Shown piece by piece: positions 6,749 through 14,518 of a stretch of 37,455 nt of DNA. How positions within the stretch are numbered: position 1 is the stretch's first letter; each line of letters opens with the position of its first letter. The stretch is from Owenweeksia sp. Its GTDB lineage: Bacteria; Bacteroidota; Bacteroidia; Flavobacteriales; Schleiferiaceae. Under the pieces are notes generated by a model that saw only the letters and a program-made list of their open reading frames with translations, ran no database searches and was not told the DNA's origin. Where the stretch lies: the NCBI GenBank assembly GCA_028277105.1, contig JANQHO010000043.1, forward strand, positions 1 through 37,455, given 5' to 3'. Both the position numbers and the translations under genes were made by a program.

Positions 6749-7506
6749 CAGCGGTGTATCACAAATCTGCCGGAGCCTCGCTGATCATCCGTTTGGAGTT
6801 TGTAGTAATACACTCCCGGTGAATAATGCCCTATTTCAATGGGTAAAGTATTTTCACCTGCATTTAATTGATAAGTGGCAGACCTGACCGCCTGGCCTAC
6901 CGAATTGCTTATCAACAAGGTAATCTCTTCTGGTTTAATGGCATTAAGTTCAAGGAAGGCCATATCATTTGATGCCGGATTGGGATAAAAACGAGCCTGT
7001 AAAGCACCACTTGATTTTTCTTCCAGGCCAATAGAAGCCTTTGTTACCAGGTAATAGTCTCTTAAAGTGTCCTGTAAAGCGAAAGGAAAAATAATAACGG
7101 CACCCAGTTCTATAGCAACTTGTAATTCAACAGAATCGGGCACGGTAGGCGTACCAAACATATTGGCACAACCGTAGCTGCCTCCTGCAAAGTAACAGCT
7201 GTCATTGCTGCAGTCGTAGTTAAAAGCAGAGGGAAGCCCCATGAAATCAACCACTTTTACATAGTCTATAGCGGCCGTATTAGCTCCAATGGTAGTATCG
7301 GCAGGTATAAAGAACTGCAGGGTTTCATCATAAGGCTGGCCTACATAAGCGTAGGGTAAAATCACTACATCCCGGCCTCCGACATTGTGGATGGTGCTAC
7401 CGGCAGGGGGCACTACTAATTGGTTAATAGTCGTATCGGGAACGCATTGGGCATTGATACCTTCAAATGATAATACAGCGAGAAAGAGAAGTAGAAATTT
7501 TTTCAT
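6748..7506 (-). CDS. Secreted protein with T9SS C-terminal sorting domain
   Basis: The 252-residue product begins with a signal peptide (MKKFLLLFLAVLSFEGINA). The middle part (about residues 25-160) is unrecognised and carries several Cys residues in YDCSNDSCYFAGG and YGCANMFG, which may form disulfides. The C-terminal 80 residues form a type A sorting domain: ARFYPNPASND, a beta-rich stretch with LPIEIGHYSPGVYYYKL, and a basic end. It should be exported to the periplasm and then secreted or surface-attached through the type IX system. The gene overlaps rnz by one base (TGATG). Its function is unknown. Confidence 0.85.
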   Translation of the reverse strand: MKKFLLLFLAVLSFEGINAQCVPDTTINQLVVPPAGSTIHNVGGRDVVILPYAYVGQPYDETLQFFIPADTTIGANTAAIDYVKVVDFMGLPSAFNYDCSNDSCYFAGGSYGCANMFGTPTVPDSVELQVAIELGAVIIFPFALQDTLRDYYLVTKASIGLEEKSSGALQARFYPNPASNDMAFLELNAIKPEEITLLISNSVGQAVRSATYQLNAGENTLPIEIGHYSPGVYYYKLQTDDQRGSGRFVIHR

Positions 7507-7584
7507 GAAAGAGGGTTTTGAGTTTGAAATGGCAAGATAAACAAAAACAAATGTTTACTTGATAGACAATGAGTAGCTGAGCTC

Positions 7585-8520
7585 CTAAAAACTCATCTTT
7601 CTTTTGGAAGCCAGCAGATAAAGCACCGCCATGCGGATAGCTACCCCGTTCTCAACCTGGTTGAGAATAATGGCCTGGTCACTGTCTGCTACTTCGCTGG
7701 TAATTTCCACTCCGCGGTTGATAGGCCCGGGGTGCATAATGGTTACTGGCTTGCTGAGTTCGTTTAATAACTTCATATCAACACCAAACTGCTGTACATA
7801 CTCTCTTATAGAGGGAAAATATTTGATGTCCTGCCTTTCGTGCTGTACCCTGAGCATATTGGCAATATCACACCATTCCAAGGCTTCGCGAAGGCTATGG
7901 CTTACTTTTACTCCCAAACTGTCTATATGTTTGGGAATTAGGGTGGTAGGACCGCAAACCATTACTTCTGCTTCCAGGAGCTTAAGGCAAAAAATGTTAG
8001 ACAGGGCTACCCTGGAGTGCAGAATATCGCCCACAATGGCAATTTTTTTACCTTTTAGATCACCGTATTTTTCGCGTATGGAATAAGCGTCAAGCAAGGC
8101 CTGGGTAGGATGTTCATGCGCTCCGTCACCGGCATTTATGATAATACTTTCAACATTTTGAGAAAGGAAAACGGCAGCTCCGGGATTGGGATGGCGCATT
8201 ACCACCATATCCACCTTCATGGACAGAATGTTATTGACCGTATCTACCAGGGTTTCACCCTTGCTGACTGATGAAGAGGAAGCAGAGAAGTTAATGACAT
8301 CAGCAGACAAACGTTTTTCGGCCAGTTCAAATGATAAACGGGTACGGGTGCTGTTTTCAAAGAACAAGTTGGCTACAGTTATATCGCGCAGGGAGGGCAC
8401 TTTTTTAATGGGCCGGTTGATTACTTCCTTGAACTGATCGGCTGTTTGAAAGATTGTGCCAATGTCCTCTTTCGTCAGATATTTAATTCCCAGCAAGTGG
8501 TCAACGCTCAATTCACTCAT
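7585..8520 (-). CDS. pyrB: Aspartate carbamoyltransferase catalytic subunit
   Basis: PyrB joins carbamoyl phosphate and aspartate to make N-carbamoylaspartate, the first committed step of pyrimidine synthesis. The 311-residue protein shows the carbamoyl-phosphate loop FFENSTRTRLSFE (STRTR at 57-61), HPTQALLDAYSI, VGDILHSRVA and MHPGPINRG. The length fits the catalytic chain. No regulatory pyrI gene is adjacent. The start at 8520 lies inside the last codons of pyrR (8-bp overlap), so the two are translated as a coupled pair. Confidence 0.97.
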   Translation of the reverse strand: MSELSVDHLLGIKYLTKEDIGTIFQTADQFKEVINRPIKKVPSLRDITVANLFFENSTRTRLSFELAEKRLSADVINFSASSSSVSKGETLVDTVNNILSMKVDMVVMRHPNPGAAVFLSQNVESIIINAGDGAHEHPTQALLDAYSIREKYGDLKGKKIAIVGDILHSRVALSNIFCLKLLEAEVMVCGPTTLIPKHIDSLGVKVSHSLREALEWCDIANMLRVQHERQDIKYFPSIREYVQQFGVDMKLLNELSKPVTIMHPGPINRGVEITSEVADSDQAIILNQVENGVAIRMAVLYLLASKRKMSF

Positions 8521-9058
8521 TCTTAGGTTTTATGAGGTATACACAATCTTTTTCATTTTCTTCTTCCCATTCTACCAATACTTTCTCTGAAGCTATAGAA
8601 TCCACTCTTTTACCGCTGTAAGTAGGTTGTATGGGCAATTCCCTGGAAAACCTGCGGTCGATCAATATCAACAGTTCAATCGAACTGGGCCTGCCAAAGG
8701 AAAGGATAGCATCTAAAGCAGCTCTAACGGAGCGCCCGGTAAAGAGCACATCGTCTATAAAAACAACTTTTTTGTCTTCCAGTAAAATATCAATTACCGT
8801 TTGATTGGCGTGTAGGGGAGAGTCTCTTCTGCGAAAATCATCCCGGTAGAAAGTGGTATCCAGTTGCCCGTAAGCAGGAGCAGTAATGCCTTTTTCTTTC
8901 AATTTCAGCAACAGCCTCCGGGCTACGTTGATCCCCCTGGGCTGTAAACCAATTAACACGGTATTGGAAAAATCCTCGTGGTTCTCAATTAGCTGACAGG
9001 CTAAGCGATTCAGAATGATATCTATAGAATGACTATTGAGAAGTTCTTTTTTTACCAT
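8513..9058 (-). CDS. pyrR: PyrR bifunctional pyr-operon regulator / uracil phosphoribosyltransferase
   Basis: The 181-residue protein is a type I phosphoribosyltransferase. The PRPP-binding motif VVFIDDVLFTGRSVRAAL lies at about residues 98-115, preceded by LIGLQPRGINVARRL and LDTTFYRDDFRR, and followed by the PyrR-like LILIDRRFSRELPIQPTYSGK. PyrR converts uracil and PRPP to UMP and, in many bacteria, binds pyr mRNA to promote attenuation. It heads a pyrR-pyrB operon. A TAnnTTTG box ends about 15 nt before the ATG, which leaves no room for an attenuator leader in front of this operon. Confidence 0.95.
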   Translation of the reverse strand: MVKKELLNSHSIDIILNRLACQLIENHEDFSNTVLIGLQPRGINVARRLLLKLKEKGITAPAYGQLDTTFYRDDFRRRDSPLHANQTVIDILLEDKKVVFIDDVLFTGRSVRAALDAILSFGRPSSIELLILIDRRFSRELPIQPTYSGKRVDSIASEKVLVEWEEENEKDCVYLIKPKNE

Positions 9059-9073
9059 TAGCTAATGATCGGA

Positions 9074-9081
9074 CAAAGTTA
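9074..9081 (-). promoter_or_regulatory. Candidate -7 box of the pyrRB operon
   Basis: TAACTTTG on the minus strand fits TAnnTTTG and ends 15 nt before the pyrR start, implying a 5' leader of only about 8-10 nt. No -33 TTG is visible at the usual distance. The short leader would exclude a PyrR-binding attenuator. Confidence 0.4.
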
Positions 9082-9097
9082 GTATTTTAAAGAAATG

Positions 9098-10462
9098 TCA
9101 TCTCCAGCTTTTTAAACTCTCTTTCCACGTGATGCCATCAAAATTACCTGAACTCATCAGTAGCAGAGCCTTTTTTTTATTTCCTGTCATAGCTGCATTC
9201 ATAGCTGCCAAAAGCTCCTGAGAAGAAGTAACCACCTTTAAATTAGCGGGGTTACCAAAAGCAAGCTTAACTTCTTCAGGGCTGAGATCGGGCAATTTTT
9301 TATGTTTTACTACCTCTGGGCTGTAATAGACGAGGGCAAGATCGGCAAGAGAGAGGGTATCTTTATATCCCCCGATAAAATTGGGGTTCAAACTGCTGAA
9401 AGTATGTAACTCCAAAGCTGCGATTAACTGTTGGTCAGGATGCTTTTCCCTTACGGCTTGCACGGTAGCCTTCACTTTTGAAGGGGCGTGGGCAAAATCG
9501 CGATAGACAAAAAGATCATTTTGACTTTCCAATATTTCCAGTCTGCGTGAAGCACCGGTAAAAGAAGCGATAGCCTCGTAAAATTGTTCATCGGTACACC
9601 CCATCTGGTTGCAGATCCAGCGCGCTCCTTCCAGATTATTCATATTGTGCCTGCCAAAGATTGCCAGCGGGATATCGCCTTCTGGTGTTTGTAGAATAGT
9701 TTTCCCATTTTCCATTTGGTATAAGGGAGTATTGTAAGAGAATCTTTTGATTTCATTAGCCGTATTCTCCACTACATCAATAATTTCGGGATCAGCTTCA
9801 TTGTAAACAATTACCCCTCCGGGTTCTATGTGGTTCAGTAAGAGGGCGAACTGGTGTTTATACTCCTCATAAGTTTTGAAAACGTTGATATGATCCCACG
9901 CAATGCCGGACAACAACGCAATATTTGGCCGGTAATGCAGAAATTTAGGTTTAAGGTCAATTGGGGAAGACAGGTACTCGTCACCTTCCAGCAAGATGAA
10001 TTCGTTGTGATCGGTGAGCTTTACCATAGTATCAAATCCTTCCAGTTGGGCGCCAACCATAAAGTCGCATTCTATATTATTGTATTGCAGAGCGTGTAAG
10101 ATCATAGCGGTGATTGTAGTTTTGCCATGACTTCCGGCAATCACTACCCGTGTTTTGTTCTTGCTTTGCTCGTAAATAAATTCGGGATATGAAACAAGCT
10201 TAAGCCCCAGTTCACGGGCTTTTAACAATTCGGGATTATCGGCCCGGGCGTGCATTCCGAGGATGACAAAATCCAGATCAGAAGTGATTTTTTCCGGGAA
10301 CCAGCCATTTTTTGAGGGAAGTAGTCCTAATTTATCCAGACGGGAGCGGGAAGGCTCAAATATTTCATCATCACTTCCGCTTACTTCAAAACCCTTGTTG
10401 TGTAGCGCTATGGCCAGGTTGTGCATGGCACTTCCGCCTATTGCTATAAAGTGTACTTTCAT
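9098..10462 (-). CDS. mpl: UDP-N-acetylmuramate:L-Ala-gamma-D-Glu-meso-DAP ligase (murein recycling)
   Basis: Mpl reattaches recovered murein tripeptide to UDP-MurNAc, returning it to peptidoglycan synthesis. The 454-residue product has a Mur-ligase Rossmann start (VHFIAIGGSAMHNLA, matching Mpl more than MurC), VSGSDDEI, the ATP loop GSHGKTT (110-116), LEGDEYLSS, IAWDHINVF and a C-terminal domain with YRDFAHAPSK, which is typical of Mpl. ATG at 10462 was preferred over a TTG one codon earlier. Little of a ribosome-binding site is visible. A TAGCTTTG box lies about 20 nt upstream, so it probably has its own promoter. Confidence 0.92.
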   Translation of the reverse strand: MKVHFIAIGGSAMHNLAIALHNKGFEVSGSDDEIFEPSRSRLDKLGLLPSKNGWFPEKITSDLDFVILGMHARADNPELLKARELGLKLVSYPEFIYEQSKNKTRVVIAGSHGKTTITAMILHALQYNNIECDFMVGAQLEGFDTMVKLTDHNEFILLEGDEYLSSPIDLKPKFLHYRPNIALLSGIAWDHINVFKTYEEYKHQFALLLNHIEPGGVIVYNEADPEIIDVVENTANEIKRFSYNTPLYQMENGKTILQTPEGDIPLAIFGRHNMNNLEGARWICNQMGCTDEQFYEAIASFTGASRRLEILESQNDLFVYRDFAHAPSKVKATVQAVREKHPDQQLIAALELHTFSSLNPNFIGGYKDTLSLADLALVYYSPEVVKHKKLPDLSPEEVKLAFGNPANLKVVTSSQELLAAMNAAMTGNKKKALLLMSSGNFDGITWKESLKSWR

Positions 10463-10482
10463 CAACTCTTGTTGTATGGGGG

Positions 10483-10490
10483 CAAAGCTA
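10483..10490 (-). promoter_or_regulatory. Candidate -7 box of mpl
   Basis: TAGCTTTG on the minus strand fits TAnnTTTG and ends 20 nt before the mpl ATG. No upstream TTG at the usual spacing was found. Confidence 0.35.
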
Positions 10491-10515
10491 TAAAACCAGG
10501 GAATTTAAGGGATCA

Positions 10516-11283
10516 TTAATTCTGTTGTGCAGACAACGCTCCAATCATATTATTAGTGAATTTATAAGCTATATGAATATCACTGGAATCACTATGGGTT
10601 TGGTTTTCAGTTATGAAATCTATGGGATTATCCGGTGAAGCGAATAATTTATCCAAGTTTACATTCACCTGAATGGTAGTGTTTTTACCAGTACTCAAAG
10701 AAAAATTTCCCGGAATAGCAGCTTCAGTATACATCGAATCGGTACCGGTATGATAGGCCAGCTGAAAATCTACATTACTTTGCAGTTTACCGCTGGTGTC
10801 TGCAATACCTTCGAATTTCACAAAGAAATATTTTAACCAGCCCCAATGCATATTTTGATAAAAATGCAGGATATGATCCTGATCAAAGCTGCCAGGATCA
10901 GAATTGTTGATCTCAGGGGTTAGCCCAATTCCAAAAGCCAATGAATTATAAGTAGTACTTTTCAATATTTCGATTTCTACGTAGTTATCATCCTCAGATC
11001 CTACGTTCAACAGGGCTAAGTTTTGTATAGATAGCTCATTGCCGTTGTTGTTTACCAGTTTCATATCTGTGAAATAGACTTTAAAAATTTTGACCATCAG
11101 GTCGTGGCTATTGGGTAAACTGACAATCTCATATGGCGAAACCGGTTCTCCGCCTGAAGTGAGATTGAACTCTATTCTTAGCTTGGCAGGTTCCGAAGGC
11201 TTGCCATCTTTGTCTTTGCTACAGCTGATTACCAAAGTAAGTATTATGGCTAATAAGAGGAATTTTATCTTCAAAAAATTCAT
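10516..11283 (-). CDS. MbnP-like lipoprotein, copy 1 (full Trp motif)
   Basis: The start at 11283 gives a lipoprotein signal ending LVISC (Cys21). The 255-residue protein belongs to the MbnP-like family, whose founding members are copper-binding partners of methanobactin systems. It shows the family layout: L-x-IEFNL early on, KVYFTDMKL, LALLNVG, LAFGIGLTPEIN, then MHWGWLKYFFVKFEG with both Trp residues (147 and 149), AYHTG, and a late DIHIAYKFTNNM segment. In characterised members a Trp in this region can be oxidised to kynurenine by the di-heme enzyme MbnH; no MbnH gene is nearby here. It is the third gene of a tandem of three and very similar to copy 2. Metal binding is inferred. Confidence 0.8.
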   Translation of the reverse strand: MNFLKIKFLLLAIILTLVISCSKDKDGKPSEPAKLRIEFNLTSGGEPVSPYEIVSLPNSHDLMVKIFKVYFTDMKLVNNNGNELSIQNLALLNVGSEDDNYVEIEILKSTTYNSLAFGIGLTPEINNSDPGSFDQDHILHFYQNMHWGWLKYFFVKFEGIADTSGKLQSNVDFQLAYHTGTDSMYTEAAIPGNFSLSTGKNTTIQVNVNLDKLFASPDNPIDFITENQTHSDSSDIHIAYKFTNNMIGALSAQQN

Positions 11284-11425
11284 TACAATCTCATTTATAA
11301 TAAGATGGTTCAACAAAGGAAACCACAGTTTAAACCGATCCTGCCAAAGGATTAAACTTCTTTGAGTGGAAGTACCAGCTTGTTAATACCTCACTATCTT
11401 ACTCCTGCTGCCAATTACTTGGCAC

Positions 11426-12202
11426 TTAATTCTGGCTCGCAGAGAGTGCTTTGATCATATTGGCAGTAAATTTATAAGCCACATGAATATCTACGGGTTC
11501 GCTGTGAGTTTGATTTTCGGTTGCAAAATCTATGGGGTTTTCCTGGGAAGCAAATAACTCATCCAGGTTTACATCAACTTGGATTATATTATCGTTACTG
11601 GTATTTACTGAAAAATTTCCTTTAATGGTAGCTACTGTATACAAAGGGTCTGTACCGGTATGATAGGCTAGTGGAAAGTCTGCGCCACTTTGCAATTTAC
11701 CCGTGGAATCTGCAATACCTTCAAACTTGATGAAGCGGTATTTTAACATATTCCAGTACATATTCTGGTAGGTGGAAAGAGGATGGGCTCTTTCAAAGCT
11801 ACCTGGGTCAGAATCGTTAACTTTTGGGGTGAGCCCGATACCGAATGATAAAAGAGTATAGGAACCAGCTTCTGATATTTCGGTTTCTACGTAATTCTCA
11901 TTTTCTGCTCCTATATTCAGCAGGGCTAACTCTTGTATAAGCAGCTCATTCCCAAAGTTGTCAACTAGCTTTACATCGGTAAAGTAGGTTTTAAATACAG
12001 AGACCATCAGGTCATATCCATTGGGCAAAGTGGTAATTTCATTCAGTGAAACCTGCTCTCCTCCAGAGGTAAGATTAAATTCGATTTTTAGTTTTGTCGA
12101 TTCTACAGGTTTTTTATCGTCATCATCATCTTCACAAGCGGTAATTATTGTCATTGCGAATATCGCAATCAATAAAAAGGGTTTTATTTTTAATACATTC
12201 AT
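11426..12202 (-). CDS. MbnP-like lipoprotein, copy 2 (second Trp lost)
   Basis: This 258-residue paralogue aligns with copy 1 along its whole length, sharing EFNLTSGGE, YFTD, LALLNIG, FGIGLTP and AYHTGTDP. Two ATG codons in a row (12205 and 12202) could serve as start. The lipobox ends at Cys23 (TIITAC) and is followed by an acidic run of Asp residues. The key difference is in the motif: MYWNMLKYRFIKFEG keeps Trp150, but the second Trp of copy 1 is Met152. It starts 8 nt after the stop of copy 3, so it is probably co-transcribed. Loss of the second Trp may change metal binding or maturation. Confidence 0.8.
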   Translation of the reverse strand: MNVLKIKPFLLIAIFAMTIITACEDDDDDKKPVESTKLKIEFNLTSGGEQVSLNEITTLPNGYDLMVSVFKTYFTDVKLVDNFGNELLIQELALLNIGAENENYVETEISEAGSYTLLSFGIGLTPKVNDSDPGSFERAHPLSTYQNMYWNMLKYRFIKFEGIADSTGKLQSGADFPLAYHTGTDPLYTVATIKGNFSVNTSNDNIIQVDVNLDELFASQENPIDFATENQTHSEPVDIHVAYKFTANMIKALSASQN

Positions 12203-12213
12203 CATAACATCAT

Positions 12214-12981
12214 TTAAAATAGTCCTATACTTAGTTCGTTAACCATCAGTTTAGCCAGGGCAAAATCAATAGCATTAGTTGTATCTGATACTACAAAAGG
12301 AGTATTAGTAATATTAATAACATCCAGAACAGGCTTAAAGTCTACTACCATAACCAGGCCAGCATTCCTTTCTTTGCTAACAGCAAAATTGAGTTGGGTG
12401 CTTTCAAAATTTTCAGTGAGCATATAGGTGCCCAATTCATAGGCAAACCTTATGTTACCCAAAGTATCATCGGGATTAGTTAGGTCAAAAGCCTTGCCCG
12501 TTATAACTAAAAAGTTGTAACCGTAAATATCATTTCGCATAATGCCCAATTCATTGAGAGGACTTTCACTGTCCAGGCTATTTTGTCTGGCAAATTCGGT
12601 AGAAAGGGAATCCAACCCAACATTAATCCCGTACCTTCCACTGTATCCTCTTGGTGGCAGCTGATATATAAGCCTGTTTTTATTATCGAGATCATAAAGG
12701 CGATAATTGCCTTCTGTTGTTATGGTATCCGTTTGATTTTCTACTATATAAAAATCAGAGATAAGCAGCTTCAAGTCTTCTATAAAAAACCTGTTGCCCT
12801 GGGAATTGGTGTATATACTGTCTTTGTATAATATTTCATCTCCGTAAAGCAGAGAGGCTCCCAGGGAAACATTTTCAGAAGGAGGTACTTCATTATTACC
12901 AGTGAGATCTTTTTCCTTACAGGCCAGGGTAAAGACAATGAAGCTTGCGAACAAGCCAGATTTTAAAACAGATTTATTCAT
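12214..12981 (-). CDS. MbnP-like lipoprotein, copy 3 (divergent, Trp motif absent)
   Basis: The start at 12981 gives a lipoprotein signal ending FTLAC (Cys21); the longer frame upstream is disregarded because a promoter lies within it. The 255-residue protein is a more distant relative of the two downstream genes. It has FFIEDLKLLISDFY in place of the YFTD strand, YGINVGLDS in place of FGIGLTP, and FAYELGTY in place of AYHTG. Where the others have the Trp motif it reads DIYGYNFLVITGKAF, without Trp. It is first in the operon and has a good consensus promoter. The family call is moderately secure; a metal-site role is doubtful for this copy. Confidence 0.7.
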   Translation of the reverse strand: MNKSVLKSGLFASFIVFTLACKEKDLTGNNEVPPSENVSLGASLLYGDEILYKDSIYTNSQGNRFFIEDLKLLISDFYIVENQTDTITTEGNYRLYDLDNKNRLIYQLPPRGYSGRYGINVGLDSLSTEFARQNSLDSESPLNELGIMRNDIYGYNFLVITGKAFDLTNPDDTLGNIRFAYELGTYMLTENFESTQLNFAVSKERNAGLVMVVDFKPVLDVINITNTPFVVSDTTNAIDFALAKLMVNELSIGLF

Positions 12982-12986
12982 AATAA

Positions 12987-13016
12987 CAAAAATAGTTTTA
13001 AAACAATAACAGTCAA
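12987..13016 (-). promoter_or_regulatory. Promoter of the MbnP-like operon (-33 TTG, -7 TATTTTTG)
   Basis: On the minus strand a TTG (13016-13014) is followed by exactly 19 nt and then TATTTTTG (12994-12987), which matches the Bacteroidota primary promoter consensus. The box ends 5 nt before the ATG of the first MbnP-like gene (12981), so the transcript would start at or next to the start codon. This is the best-supported promoter in the window. Confidence 0.6.
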
Positions 13017-13068
13017 TACAAAAGTAGTTGGCCAGCAATTGTATTTAGTTAACGTTTAACGGGCAAAC

Positions 13069-13833
13069 TTAGTTGACAGGGGGAGTGATTTTCTTAAACT
13101 TATCGAATTTTTCAGATTGTTGTATGCTGTCCATTATCCTTTCGAGTATTTTAGCAGTTGATTCGTCATAGTCAATTTCCAGAGGTTCTTTGAAGTGAAT
13201 GGAGAGGCTTACTCCTTTTTTCTTTAAGAACAGACCCTTTTTGTCAAAAGCTCTTCTGAAACCATCAACAACAACAGGGACCACCACTGGTTTGGCTTCT
13301 TTTATAATATGAGCTGTGCCACGCCTGCCGGGGACAAAAGGCCTGGTAGTTCCCTGGGGAAAGGTGATCACCCAACCGGAGTTAAGAGCTTTGTAAATTT
13401 TGCCAATATCCCTGGGATCCACGCCCCTGTCTATTTCTTTTCCCGCTTCCCGCCAGCTTCTTTTGATGGAAACAGAACCTACGTAAGCAAAAAGTTTTGG
13501 AAGAATTCCGGCTTTCATGGTTTCCTTGGCAGCTATAAAGTAAACGTTGATCTTGGGGTTGAGTAAATACCAGGGAAAATTGATGCGGTCGTAAACTCCC
13601 CACTTGGCACAGCCAAATACCTGATACATGCCTGTTACATCGGCAAAATAGGTTTGGTGATTACTTACGAACAAAACATTTTTGAGAGGGAGTTTTTTTA
13701 ATATTCTACTCCCTCTGACTACTGTTTTATTAGCTATGTTAAAGCGGTAGTAAGCAATACAGCCAAAAACAAAGATGAGAACCCTCTTTATGAAAAGAGA
13801 GTTGCCAAAAGCGTCAAAGAGTTTTAGCTTCAT
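13069..13833 (-). CDS. PlsC-like lysophospholipid acyltransferase with variant motifs
   Basis: This 254-residue protein matches the 1-acylglycerol-3-phosphate acyltransferase fold: an N-terminal hydrophobic segment (about 17-30), then the catalytic motif I as NHQTYFAD (His59, Asp65), a middle Arg-containing strand SVSIKRSWREA, and motif III as FPQGTTRPF (158-166), followed by KPVVVPVVVDGFRRAF. The usual motifs are NHxxxxD and FPEGTRS. Here the His-Asp spacing is five residues instead of four, and Gln replaces the Glu. It probably transfers acyl chains to a lipid acceptor at the inner membrane, but the substrate may differ from that of standard PlsC. A TATATTTG box lies upstream. Confidence 0.85.
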   Translation of the reverse strand: MKLKLFDAFGNSLFIKRVLIFVFGCIAYYRFNIANKTVVRGSRILKKLPLKNVLFVSNHQTYFADVTGMYQVFGCAKWGVYDRINFPWYLLNPKINVYFIAAKETMKAGILPKLFAYVGSVSIKRSWREAGKEIDRGVDPRDIGKIYKALNSGWVITFPQGTTRPFVPGRRGTAHIIKEAKPVVVPVVVDGFRRAFDKKGLFLKKKGVSLSIHFKEPLEIDYDESTAKILERIMDSIQQSEKFDKFKKITPPVN

Positions 13834-13859
13834 GAGATTCCTCTAAATGGCTGTGTTGC

Positions 13860-13867
13860 CAAATATA
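13860..13867 (-). promoter_or_regulatory. Candidate -7 box of the PlsC-like gene
   Basis: TATATTTG on the minus strand fits TAnnTTTG and ends 26 nt before the ATG at 13833. No -33 TTG is seen at the usual spacing. The site lies between the Nudix gene stop and the acyltransferase start. Confidence 0.4.
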
Positions 13868-13882
13868 TAACTATCACAGATT

Positions 13883-14518
13883 TTATAATTCAGTGGTAAA
13901 CATCTCCCGCAGTTCGCTGATCATCATAGCTGTAGCTCCCCAAATAATCTTATCCCCCACAGGAAAAACCGGAACCTTGATCTTAAAACCACGGGTGCTG
14001 ATCTCTTGTTCCCGGATGGCTCCCCTGCTTAATAATTGATTGAAATTTACCTGCAGGATTTGTTCTACTTCGCTTTTTTGTCGGGTAAAATTGTAAGTTT
14101 TATCATTGATTATACCTAGGTAGGGGTGAACAAGAAAATTGGAAGGAGGAATATAAAGGGAGGTAATTTTACCCATAACACTGATGTTAGAAGGAGAAAT
14201 ACCGATCTCTTCATACGTTTCGCGTAGAGCCGTATCCATGAAATTACGGTCTTTTTCTTCCCTTTTCCCCCCCGGAAAACTGATTTGACCGGAATGTACC
14301 CCCTGGTATTGGGGCCTGAGGGTTAAGATCAGATTGGGCTTTTCATCCCGGTTGGCAAAAAGAGCCATTACAGCGGCTTTTTTTACCTTATTTTCATCCA
14401 GTTTTTCCAGGTCAGTTTGCCCCCTGCCCAACGGAGCCATTTTGTATTGGGCCTCCCTTCCTGGCAGGGGAAGTTTGATGCGCTTTTTCAGCTTTTCTTC
14501 AAACTCTTGGAATGTCAA
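13883..14518 (-). CDS. CoA pyrophosphatase (NudL-type Nudix hydrolase)
   Basis: The 211-residue protein contains the coenzyme A pyrophosphatase signature: LILTLRPQYQGVHSGQISFPGG, followed by a Nudix box with the one-residue-longer spacing of this family and ending RETYEEIGI. The early Glu of the classical box is Asp or absent, as in NudL relatives. It is expected to hydrolyse CoA or related thioesters into phosphopantetheine and 3',5'-ADP. The start appears to be TTG at 14518, directly after the TAG of the upstream DUF6263 gene. The next Met is residue 27, too far in, since the LPGREAQYKMAP segment is conserved. Translation therefore probably depends on coupling. Confidence 0.87.
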   Translation of the reverse strand: MTFQEFEEKLKKRIKLPLPGREAQYKMAPLGRGQTDLEKLDENKVKKAAVMALFANRDEKPNLILTLRPQYQGVHSGQISFPGGKREEKDRNFMDTALRETYEEIGISPSNISVMGKITSLYIPPSNFLVHPYLGIINDKTYNFTRQKSEVEQILQVNFNQLLSRGAIREQEISTRGFKIKVPVFPVGDKIIWGATAMMISELREMFTTEL

